NCBI GenBank assembly: GCA_030628305.1
Contig: DAOVRE010000013.1
Span: forward strand, 1 to 12,921
Direction of reading: 5' to 3'
Origin: Candidatus Heimdallarchaeota archaeon
GTDB lineage: Archaea; Asgardarchaeota; Heimdallarchaeia; Heimdallarchaeales; Heimdallarchaeaceae
Length of the DNA stretch: 12,921 nucleotides
Both the position numbers and the translations under genes were made by a program. The notes below the pieces were generated by a model. It saw nothing but the letters and a program-made list of their open reading frames with translations, was not told where the DNA came from and made no database searches. Shown here piece by piece: positions 1 through 7,254 of the stretch (its first letter is position 1; every line of letters begins with the position of its first letter).

Positions 1-2139
1 GTAAGTGGGCTTACTATAAACTCCAAACTGAACGATTCATCATCGAATATTCAAGCTCAAGCTGAAGATTTGACAGTGATCATTGAAAAAGATCAGTTCT
101 ATTTTAAAAATGACACCGTGAAATCAAACGCCTACATCTATTGGGCAGAACTTGAAGGTGGTCAGTTGTTAACTATTTATGGAAACACTTCAGACATGTA
201 CCAAATAGAATTTTGGGATGGTTTAGGTAACCTTACTCAAAAAACAGAAGTACAAAATGGCGATTATGAAATTTTTCCAGACAGGATAGCGATTACTATT
301 CGCACAACAGAGTTGTATTATCAGATACGAAGTAATTATTATCCAGATTATTTTCTTGATACTAATTTCATAGTTATTTTTGATACATTCTGGGCTCAAT
401 TCAGCTATTTGACTCCAGAGGGAGAGGAGAGATATGCGCCAGTAAATTATCATAATAGACAATTGCTTCCAGAAGGGGCTGGAATAGTAAGTTATGCTCC
501 AACAGATGGAGCCATTATCGTAAAGGAAGGAAATTCATTTGGTATAGTTTGGGAATATTCTGAAAGAGCTATGGATCCTTTCCATGAACCATTAACTTAT
601 GAAATAACATATAATTTTGATCCAATCTATCTGCAGTTTACAGAACAGATGTTTAATAATCAACAGCAGCAACAAGAGAAAGAACAAATAGATAATTTGC
701 TAGATTTATTAAAAACATATTTCAAACTAATAACTTATTTTGCCATAGTATTAAGCCTTATAGCTGCACTCCTTGGTTATTTAAGAGCAAAAAGGAAATT
801 TAAATCAAAATTAAATGAAGCACGAAATATGCCAAAAAAAATGCTGAAAGACATCGAAAAAGAGACTGATCCCGGCAAAAGGGTTTCTTCAATGTTCAGT
901 GTTCTTTTCTTGGTATTAATTCTATCTTCAGCACTTCATCAGGGAGATAATCTGACAGAAGCTCAAGATGTATCATATCTAACTAATAATAGACAAATTA
1001 CAATAGAGGACTATTCTGAAATAGAGGCTTCTAGTGAGAATATATTATACGACACTTCAATTGATTTAGGGAAAGATGGCATTGCGTATGAAACAGTGAC
1101 AATAGAACTCCCATATACAGCAGATAATTTTAGTATCTGGGTTGATACAACAACAGTACTTGATTTTAGAGCTTATAACAGCTTAGGAGCACCAGTATCT
1201 TATCAAGAATTTACTGATCATTTTCTGATAAGAAATGTTCAAGGATATGTTAGATATGAGATAGTGAAACCTTATGTTTACTATAACAATAGCAATATTC
1301 TAGTGTATATAGATTATTTCTGGTTGCTTTTTGTAGACGAAGAAGCAGAGGAGGAAGATATAGGATACTTGAAAGCCGACATAGATTTCACTATAGTAGT
1401 CCCTGATGGAGCGATTCTATATAGTGCATCTCCAGAAGATATTTTGACTCTATCTCAAACTCCCGAGGGGAGAAGAAAAGTATCATTCTCTGATACAGAT
1501 AGACAAATAGATCCTTATCATGAACTTTTCTCAACACAAGTGACATTCTCCTATATAGATGTGATAGAAGCTATAGAAAACCAATCAGCAAGATTCGAGC
1601 ATTTTCAAGTCGATATAGAACTGACAACTGAGCAGATAATTGAATTTACTAGAAATCTTATCTTCATAAGTTTATTAGGTTTAATTGCACCTATACTATC
1701 ATTTCTCTTAACATACTTCATAATGAGAAGAAGGATGATGCGTAAGATCAAAGAAGAGGAACAAAAACATGAGATGCTTATATCGGTCGAGGAAATTCAA
1801 CTAAGGGCGATGAAAGATGCGCTAAAAATAGATATTTCAAAAGAACCTTGGAAAGCAATGCTTGGAGAATATTGGGAATTATTGTCCTATCTTAGCAGAT
1901 TTACACCTGTTAATATGCTAGGATTAAATGAAGAGATACATGAAAAGACTGTTCGCAAGTATCTTCCTTCAATGTTAATATCAGAAACCTTAGAATTATT
2001 ATCTGTTGGAAAAGCCCTTTCAGATAATTGGAAGAATAAAGAACAAATATATTATACAAGACACCAAGCTCGAGATTACCTTGAATCTGTGATGAAATTG
2101 ATTGAGAAAACAGAAAAATGGAGGAAAGAGAATTCATGA
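1..2139 (+). CDS. Membrane protein with tandem ectodomain-anchor units, 5' partial
   Basis: The reading frame is open from base 1, so the gene starts upstream of the window; an internal TTG at 70 is not a convincing start. I do not recognise the family. Numbering residues from base 1: a first beta-rich outer domain (about 20-235) ends in a Gln-rich helix (219-230). Then come a membrane span (241-262), a basic linker, a second span (297-313), a second outer domain (314-552), a third span (553-576, followed by RRRMMRK) and a helical cytoplasmic tail to residue 712. The basic segments fit inside positions. The two outer domains are copies: FDTFWAQF (127-134) matches YIDYFWLLF (436-444), and DPFHEP (192) matches DPYHEL (504), with nearly equal spacing. 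The first residues resemble the end of a signal or membrane segment. The stop overlaps the next start by 4 bases. The role is probably as a structural or sensing part of the DUF58-associated membrane complex; that is inference. Confidence 0.85.
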   Translation, partial: VSGLTINSKLNDSSSNIQAQAEDLTVIIEKDQFYFKNDTVKSNAYIYWAELEGGQLLTIYGNTSDMYQIEFWDGLGNLTQKTEVQNGDYEIFPDRIAITIRTTELYYQIRSNYYPDYFLDTNFIVIFDTFWAQFSYLTPEGEERYAPVNYHNRQLLPEGAGIVSYAPTDGAIIVKEGNSFGIVWEYSERAMDPFHEPLTYEITYNFDPIYLQFTEQMFNNQQQQQEKEQIDNLLDLLKTYFKLITYFAIVLSLIAALLGYLRAKRKFKSKLNEARNMPKKMLKDIEKETDPGKRVSSMFSVLFLVLILSSALHQGDNLTEAQDVSYLTNNRQITIEDYSEIEASSENILYDTSIDLGKDGIAYETVTIELPYTADNFSIWVDTTTVLDFRAYNSLGAPVSYQEFTDHFLIRNVQGYVRYEIVKPYVYYNNSNILVYIDYFWLLFVDEEAEEEDIGYLKADIDFTIVVPDGAILYSASPEDILTLSQTPEGRRKVSFSDTDRQIDPYHELFSTQVTFSYIDVIEAIENQSARFEHFQVDIELTTEQIIEFTRNLIFISLLGLIAPILSFLLTYFIMRRRMMRKIKEEEQKHEMLISVEEIQLRAMKDALKIDISKEPWKAMLGEYWELLSYLSRFTPVNMLGLNEEIHEKTVRKYLPSMLISETLELLSVGKALSDNWKNKEQIYYTRHQARDYLESVMKLIEKTEKWRKENS
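2120..2124 (+). promoter_or_regulatory. Shine-Dalgarno site for the gene at 2136
   Basis: GGAGG lies 11 bases before ATG 2136 but overlaps the alternative ATG at 2118. It therefore supports the downstream start, where the encoded protein begins with a signal peptide. Confidence 0.7.
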
Positions 2140-2855
2140 AAAAAGTTAGCAAAATTATAGTTTTTATTTTACTTTTAAACATACTAGCCTTAACTTTTAC
2201 AAGTTATGTTTCAATAAGTCAAGAGTCAGTATATACATCACCAAAAGAGACATTGGAAATCAATGGAGATACGAATTTCACTGTATATTCAACAGCACCT
2301 TTAACTTGGGAGTCAAACAGTCAGACAAATTATACAGTCTACTTTAATTCCACTGGAGTGCCAATAGGTGAAAATATTACTATTGTAAGTGTAGCAATTT
2401 ACTATAATATTCCTGATGATCCCCACAGACAACAAGCTCGTATTCTTACTCCTCAAATTAATCTAACAGGTGTTAACCAACAATATGATATATTGAGTTC
2501 TCTGAGACCTCCCTCAGACGCAGATGAGTTTAACATAACAGTTGAAATCGTTGCTAGAAGCACATCTGAACCTGAAAACAAATTATTCAAAACACAATTT
2601 CCAGGGGATGGAATATATATTGATATTAAAACGGACTTGGTTCTACCTGTAATAAATCTTCCAGGATTCCCAAATATTGAAACTTTTGCAAGGTGGATTT
2701 TCATTTTTGCAGTAGCTTTTGTAATAATCTCCTTACCAGCAATTTTCGTTGCTTCATTCAAAATCCAAGATTTTGTGAAAACACGTAAAAAAAGTGGAAA
2801 GAAGGAAAGAACCAAAACGAGAAAAAGTAAAAGAAAAGGAGGAAAGAACAAATGA
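2136..2855 (+). CDS. Secreted/anchored protein with polybasic cytoplasmic tail
   Basis: This 239-residue protein belongs to no family I recognise. An in-frame ATG at 2118 exists, but 2136 is preferred. It forms an ATGA overlap with the previous stop, has GGAGG at 2120-2124, and opens directly on a signal-peptide-like sequence (MKKVSKIIVFILLLNILAL). Residues about 28-185 form a beta-rich outer domain with six Asn-X-Ser/Thr sites (47, 65, 71, 80, 109, 133), typical of glycosylated archaeal surface proteins. One membrane span follows (about 187-209). The last 25 residues carry 15 Lys/Arg and a single acidic residue. Topology is therefore outside, one span, strongly basic inside. The basic tail could bind acidic lipid head groups, nucleic acid or an acidic partner protein. 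It is the only single-span, single-domain member of the cluster and may be an accessory subunit. Confidence 0.85.
   Translation: MKKVSKIIVFILLLNILALTFTSYVSISQESVYTSPKETLEINGDTNFTVYSTAPLTWESNSQTNYTVYFNSTGVPIGENITIVSVAIYYNIPDDPHRQQARILTPQINLTGVNQQYDILSSLRPPSDADEFNITVEIVARSTSEPENKLFKTQFPGDGIYIDIKTDLVLPVINLPGFPNIETFARWIFIFAVAFVIISLPAIFVASFKIQDFVKTRKKSGKKERTKTRKSKRKGGKNK
2835..2842 (+). promoter_or_regulatory. Shine-Dalgarno site for the gene at 2852
   Basis: AAAGGAGG sits 9 bases before ATG 2852. It lies within the Lys/Arg codons that end the preceding gene, so that purine-rich tail also supplies the ribosome binding site. Confidence 0.75.
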
Positions 2856-4444
2856 GCTCTAAGGAAACCACCACACCACTTGAAAGATCAATGAAAAAAA
2901 TGGATATTTTAATGAGATCTTTTGGAATGCGCACTAGAATCTTCAAAGGAAGAACTCGAGCAGTAGTAAAAGGAACTAGAAAGGTTTATCCTTACGAGTT
3001 AAATGCCACTATCGTTGAAACTGCAAGAGGGGTTGGGATCAGAGTTAAACTAGAAAGAACTTGGTATACTTTCCTCAAATTAATACCATTTTCGATAATT
3101 CTAATATTCTCATTATTACAGTATTTTGTTCCATCTGCGGGACAAGTGATTGCAGATGCTACAGGAGTAAATCTTTTTCTACTTATATTAGGACCCACAC
3201 CAAACCCTATTGGACTCTGGGTTATTCTACCAATAATTGGTATTGTTATAGTTGGTTCTGAGATTCTGGAACGGATAATAAGAGCAAGATACATCCAAAA
3301 TAGAATGCCTCGTTTCTTAAGCGGAGCAGAATGGATGGTTGCTGAACCACCTGTTGCACTCGATATAGTAAGTTCATCCAACAACTTAATTTGGCTGATG
3401 TATGTGATACTTATTATCATTTTTGCACCTTTATCCTTCCATGAAGAAATCTATGCAAAGTTTCTAGAGGTTTATCAAGTTGAATCAGCTGCTTTGCGAA
3501 GCACAACACTGCTTATCTCTATATTAGATATAGCTCTTGTATCTGGAATCATGTTTGCTATTCTTTATCAGAATTATGAAAAATTTAGAGGAAGTTTAGA
3601 CAGACAACAAATGAGACATGACATTAAACTTGAAGGTCAAACACGACAAATGTTCCAAGTTGTTCTAGGAGCAATATTCCTCGCAACACTTGAATTATCA
3701 TTATTCTATTTCACTTTCTGGTCTGCAATTACAGTAGTGCAGGTTTTAATGTTCTATGGGATAACTATAGCCTCAAGTGTACTAGGTTGCTGGTTATATT
3801 GGCAAAAAGAGAGTTATAATTTTATTGCAATGGCCATCTGGTTCTTTCTAATAGATGTTATAATGATTTTCCTTAACGCTGATGATTCTTCCTACTCTTG
3901 GATGATTATCTGCCACCTATTTCTCATACTCCTAATAGCTATTCTTTCTATGAACAGGCATTTTGAGCAATATCTCGAGAAAAAGGGTGTGTTTGAGCCC
4001 AGTTGGATTTTCAATCCCTTACCAATATTTTCTTTTATCGCCGTATTTCTAAAGAAAAAGGCTAGGGGGGTTAAAGGAGTAGAAAAGGATCTAGATGAAA
4101 TCTTAGACGAAGAAATGAAAGATAAAGTAAAGGAAAAAGAACCTTTATTCATTGATATAGGAAAAGTACGAATCAAAGGTAAAGAAGCTGTTAAAATCAT
4201 TGAATATTATGAAAGATTAACTTCAAGAATAGTTAAAGGTGAGTTAAACATACTCTCTCTCACTGCTCTTGATGATCAAATCAAAGAGATTGTCAAATCT
4301 GACAAAAATCTAATGAAAGAAGCTGATCTGTTTTTCTCTACTGTTGACAGTCTCCTATGGCATGATAATTATAAGCTCAAAGATGGTGAAAAGGTTCTCA
4401 AAATTGGAGAGAAACTGTATAATGAAATAATTAAAACAAGGTGA
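2852..4444 (+). CDS. Polytopic membrane protein with helical cytoplasmic tail
   Basis: This 530-residue protein has no family I recognise. The ATG overlaps the previous stop by 4 bases (ATGA) and has a strong Shine-Dalgarno site. A basic, soluble N-terminal segment (1-70) precedes about eight membrane spans: roughly 73-92, 105-115 with 119-136 (broken by GPTPNPIG), 178-194, 219-240, 267-287, 291-313, 325-342 and 348-366. A charged linker (400-430) leads to a helical C-terminal domain (443-528). That domain resembles the cytoplasmic tail of the first gene: EYYERLTS against EYWELLS, and a later Asp-Asn followed by a final helix of similar pattern. Its layout recalls the DUF4129 tails of membrane proteins that accompany DUF58 and MoxR proteins, but this is a weak inference. 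It is probably a core membrane subunit. Confidence 0.87.
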   Translation: MSSKETTTPLERSMKKMDILMRSFGMRTRIFKGRTRAVVKGTRKVYPYELNATIVETARGVGIRVKLERTWYTFLKLIPFSIILIFSLLQYFVPSAGQVIADATGVNLFLLILGPTPNPIGLWVILPIIGIVIVGSEILERIIRARYIQNRMPRFLSGAEWMVAEPPVALDIVSSSNNLIWLMYVILIIIFAPLSFHEEIYAKFLEVYQVESAALRSTTLLISILDIALVSGIMFAILYQNYEKFRGSLDRQQMRHDIKLEGQTRQMFQVVLGAIFLATLELSLFYFTFWSAITVVQVLMFYGITIASSVLGCWLYWQKESYNFIAMAIWFFLIDVIMIFLNADDSSYSWMIICHLFLILLIAILSMNRHFEQYLEKKGVFEPSWIFNPLPIFSFIAVFLKKKARGVKGVEKDLDEILDEEMKDKVKEKEPLFIDIGKVRIKGKEAVKIIEYYERLTSRIVKGELNILSLTALDDQIKEIVKSDKNLMKEADLFFSTVDSLLWHDNYKLKDGEKVLKIGEKLYNEIIKTR

Positions 4445-4448
4445 GAAC

Positions 4449-5387
4449 TTGACTGTAGTGGATGAAAAAAAGACTGTGCGAGAAGAAAAAGGTAAAATAA
4501 AAATACCTCTCAAAAAGATTAAGAGGTTGGAAATATTAGCGAAAGAGAGGTCCACAAGTTTTCTTCAAGGACATCGTAGATCCATTTTCAGAGGACCAGG
4601 AACCGAGTATGCTGATCTAAGAGAGTATAACGAGGGAGACGACTTGAGGTTCATTGATTGGAATGCGTCATCACGTGTTCCATTCAAATTGATTGTGAGA
4701 GATTATGAACAAGAGAGAAACACTAACATAATCATGATGATGGATACTAGTCATTCTATGCTACTGGGAGAACCAATCCCAAGAATAAAGATGGCTGTTG
4801 AATCCATTGCTACACTTGCTTACACAGTAATGAATAACAGAGATAAATTTGGGTGGGCATCTTTTTCTGATAAAGTACACAACTATATTCCACCAAGAGG
4901 AGGAAAAACTCATCTCTATCATGTATTCAATGAAATGCTGAAAATTGCTCCTCATGGAACAACTAATATCGGAGAGACAGTAAGAGAGATTGCACTTTCA
5001 CAGAAAAGGAGGTCTATCATAATCATTCTAACTGATTTGCATGGCGATTTAGAAGGGGCATTAGATGGCTTCAAAATTGCAAAAGCAAAAAGACATGAGC
5101 TAAAGCTCATACATATTCATGACCCTGAAGAATTCTTATTTCCAAAACAACCTAGGCAGATTAAATTCCAAGATCCAGATACTGAGGAGATACAAGTGAT
5201 TAACTTCAGTAATCTTCTCGAACGAGGTAAATTTATGTTTGAACTTGGTTTGCAAATTAAAAAGATTAATGACTTTAAACGAAGTATAAGAGGACTCAAT
5301 ATTGATGTTATTGATGCACCTACAACAATTTTAACAGAAAAGCTGTTATTGGCTTATTTCGGAACAAAAAGAAGGAGCCTTATGTAA
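4449..5387 (+). CDS. DUF58 family protein with von Willebrand A domain
   Basis: This 312-residue soluble protein is the most recognisable member of the cluster. It carries the DUF58 signature: GHRRSIFRGPGTEYADLREY at 41-60, then GDDLRFIDW at 63-71 and VRDYEQER at 83-90. The DUF58 core lies within a von Willebrand A fold whose metal site looks complete: D99-T-S-H-S103, Thr 171/172 and Asp 196 in LTDLHGD. DUF58 proteins are generally cytoplasmic partners of MoxR AAA+ ATPases in envelope-linked complexes (Bat operons and related clusters); a MoxR gene is not in the window. No ATG is available near the start. TTG 4449 is preferred because GGTGA at 4440-4444 lies 4 bases upstream, which suits a pairing with the end of the anti-Shine-Dalgarno. 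GTG 4458 is the alternative. The gene begins 4 bases after its neighbour and overlaps the next start by one base. Confidence 0.95.
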   Translation: MTVVDEKKTVREEKGKIKIPLKKIKRLEILAKERSTSFLQGHRRSIFRGPGTEYADLREYNEGDDLRFIDWNASSRVPFKLIVRDYEQERNTNIIMMMDTSHSMLLGEPIPRIKMAVESIATLAYTVMNNRDKFGWASFSDKVHNYIPPRGGKTHLYHVFNEMLKIAPHGTTNIGETVREIALSQKRRSIIIILTDLHGDLEGALDGFKIAKAKRHELKLIHIHDPEEFLFPKQPRQIKFQDPDTEEIQVINFSNLLERGKFMFELGLQIKKINDFKRSIRGLNIDVIDAPTTILTEKLLLAYFGTKRRSLM

Positions 5388-7249
5388 TGAAGAACATTAA
5401 GACATCTACAATATTTATAATTTTCTTGTTCTTATTCAGTTCAAGCACTCTGTCAATTATTGAAACTACAAGCATCGTAATAGCAGGTAGTTCAAGTTCA
5501 GGAGATATTCCACCTCCAAGTGGTTCTGGTGGTGATACGGGAGGAGGAGGAGCTGCTGGAGGATTATATCTCAACTACAGAATCCCATTGTTGTTCCGCT
5601 CTGGTCCCTATGGTCCTTCGTTAATTGCAATAAATTCTATAGAAAATGAAACATTAATTATTTTCGAATTCAATAACACAAGATTTCCAGACTACACTGC
5701 AGTGATAAATGTAGGTGAAACCTTAATTCTAGATCCTTCAGAAATACCAGAACTCAGAAATGGTTCACTTATTCAAGCTTTTACCCCGCTTCAAATTACT
5801 GTTTCTCATCAATCTAATTCACCCGGATTCGATGATACATATTCCTATTCTCCTTTAGTAATGCAAATGTGGGGAAGAATTTACCAATCAGTTTACGATG
5901 ATATGCGCGCTATCATTGTAGCAGGATATAATAACACAGAAATTGAAATTAGAACTCCCGGAAAAGAATCAGAATATATTGACATACCTTTAATTGGTCA
6001 AACTACAAATATCACCGTTTCTAAGGACACTATTATTGAAGCAAATGGTCCGATAGGAGTGGTTTTTTACTCTCTATCTAGCACCACTGGCTCTTTTGCT
6101 TTTACAGGCATACCTCGTTTTCTCTGGGGAACTGAATACTTTATCTACAGTAGACCAGCAAATGACACCATACCCCTACTGGAAGGGGACATGGAACTTT
6201 CATTATCAGCTGTAGGGTTAGGAGAGAATATACATGCCATTACAAATCTCAATGATGATCATCTCGTAGATATTCCAGATAATGGATCGGTTTTAGTTCC
6301 AAATAGCAATCTAGACCTTGGAGAATATTATCGCAATTTTGTTAGTATTGCCACTGAATTTTCATTGACAGTTTTGTATAATTATGCATATAATGGAGTA
6401 GCTCACAAATCAGCTGTTGGATACATTTCAGCCAATAATATGAAATGGGCAGAACTCTTCTACACAAAATTCGCTTACAACAACAGCGAACTTAAATCTG
6501 TTATCTTAACAGATGCAACACCAATGATACCTTTCTTTATTTTTGAATCGGTGGCATATGCTGATTTAGAAAATTATGCTGAATTAAACAAAGGGGATTT
6601 ATTCTCGTATAGTGGATATGAGTATTTAGGTGTTTTAGGGAACGGGTCAATTTATTCCTTTGTAGAAACTTCTGTTCCCGAGTCAACCAACTGGAATAGT
6701 TCCACAAATATTCTTTATCCACTTAATTTATTCTCAAAATTCAGTAATACATCAGTTTACTTCCCATCCTGGTACAGATTCCCCAACATTAATGTAAAAG
6801 AAGTATTAATCAGTCCTAAAATTCCTACAGAATTCAGGAGATTACAGTTAGATATTTTTGTTCAAAACAACGGTTCAATTCCTTCTGCTCCGTTTTGGGT
6901 AACTGTTTATGTAAATGATTCACTGAAAATCAATACAAAACTGGATGGTATAGATATTAATCAGAGCATCCCTGTAACATATGAAGAATTCCAAAGCTTT
7001 GGTTTAAAAATTCTAAATGTTTCAATATTTACGGATTCTCAAAACCAAATATTTGAACTCGCAGAATTTGACAACTCGCTTCAATTCTTTATTGAAATTA
7101 AACGTAATTGGAACATAATTTATACAGGGGTTGCCATAGCAGTCGCAGTAGTAGGGTTTGTTGTATACATTATTACAAAAAAAATAGTGAAACAACGTAA
7201 AAAGAACAAATCTCGATTCGATGTTATTCTCAGTGATATTGAGGTCTGA
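5387..7249 (+). CDS. Surface protein with beta repeats, CARDB-like domain and anchor
   Basis: The ATG shares a base with the previous stop (TAATG), with GGAG at 5374-5377. The 620-residue product has a signal peptide (1-33), then a Ser/Gly/Pro-rich flexible linker (35-60). About four beta-rich repeats follow, roughly 60-160, 161-247, 248-352 and 353-460. Repeats two to four open with a Trp followed four or so residues later by an aromatic: MWGRIY (161), LWGTEYF (246) and KWAELFY (353). The pattern is reminiscent of the IgGFc-binding-type N-terminal beta domains of bacterial and archaeal surface proteins. Residues 467-571 look like a CARDB-type adhesion domain, including FVQNNGSIPSAPFWVTVYVN (490-509) and a closing EFDNSLQFF. 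One membrane span (576-597) and a short basic tail end the protein. About fifteen Asn-X-Ser/Thr sites suggest heavy glycosylation. It is probably the outward-facing ligand-binding or adhesive part of the system; the ligand is unknown. Confidence 0.87.
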   Translation: MKNIKTSTIFIIFLFLFSSSTLSIIETTSIVIAGSSSSGDIPPPSGSGGDTGGGGAAGGLYLNYRIPLLFRSGPYGPSLIAINSIENETLIIFEFNNTRFPDYTAVINVGETLILDPSEIPELRNGSLIQAFTPLQITVSHQSNSPGFDDTYSYSPLVMQMWGRIYQSVYDDMRAIIVAGYNNTEIEIRTPGKESEYIDIPLIGQTTNITVSKDTIIEANGPIGVVFYSLSSTTGSFAFTGIPRFLWGTEYFIYSRPANDTIPLLEGDMELSLSAVGLGENIHAITNLNDDHLVDIPDNGSVLVPNSNLDLGEYYRNFVSIATEFSLTVLYNYAYNGVAHKSAVGYISANNMKWAELFYTKFAYNNSELKSVILTDATPMIPFFIFESVAYADLENYAELNKGDLFSYSGYEYLGVLGNGSIYSFVETSVPESTNWNSSTNILYPLNLFSKFSNTSVYFPSWYRFPNINVKEVLISPKIPTEFRRLQLDIFVQNNGSIPSAPFWVTVYVNDSLKINTKLDGIDINQSIPVTYEEFQSFGLKILNVSIFTDSQNQIFELAEFDNSLQFFIEIKRNWNIIYTGVAIAVAVVGFVVYIITKKIVKQRKKNKSRFDVILSDIEV

Positions 7250-7254
7250 AAAAA

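Noticed and set aside
70..72. TTG at 70 as the start of the first gene
   Set aside because: The frame is open back to base 1, there is no ribosome site, and the preceding residues look like the end of a signal or membrane segment; the gene is cut by the window edge.
892..894. A separate gene starting at ATG 892 inside gene 1
   Set aside because: The following residues resemble a signal peptide, but there is no stop before it and no clear ribosome site; the duplication is better read as one fused protein.
2118..2120. ATG at 2118 as start of gene 2
   Set aside because: It lies on top of the GGAGG site and would add a charged stretch before the signal peptide; ATG 2136 has the ribosome site and the 4-base overlap.
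5380..5574. Pro-rich antisense open frame opposite the start of gene 5
   Set aside because: It is the complement of the Gly/Ser-rich linker of a well-supported gene, with no ribosome site or family pattern.
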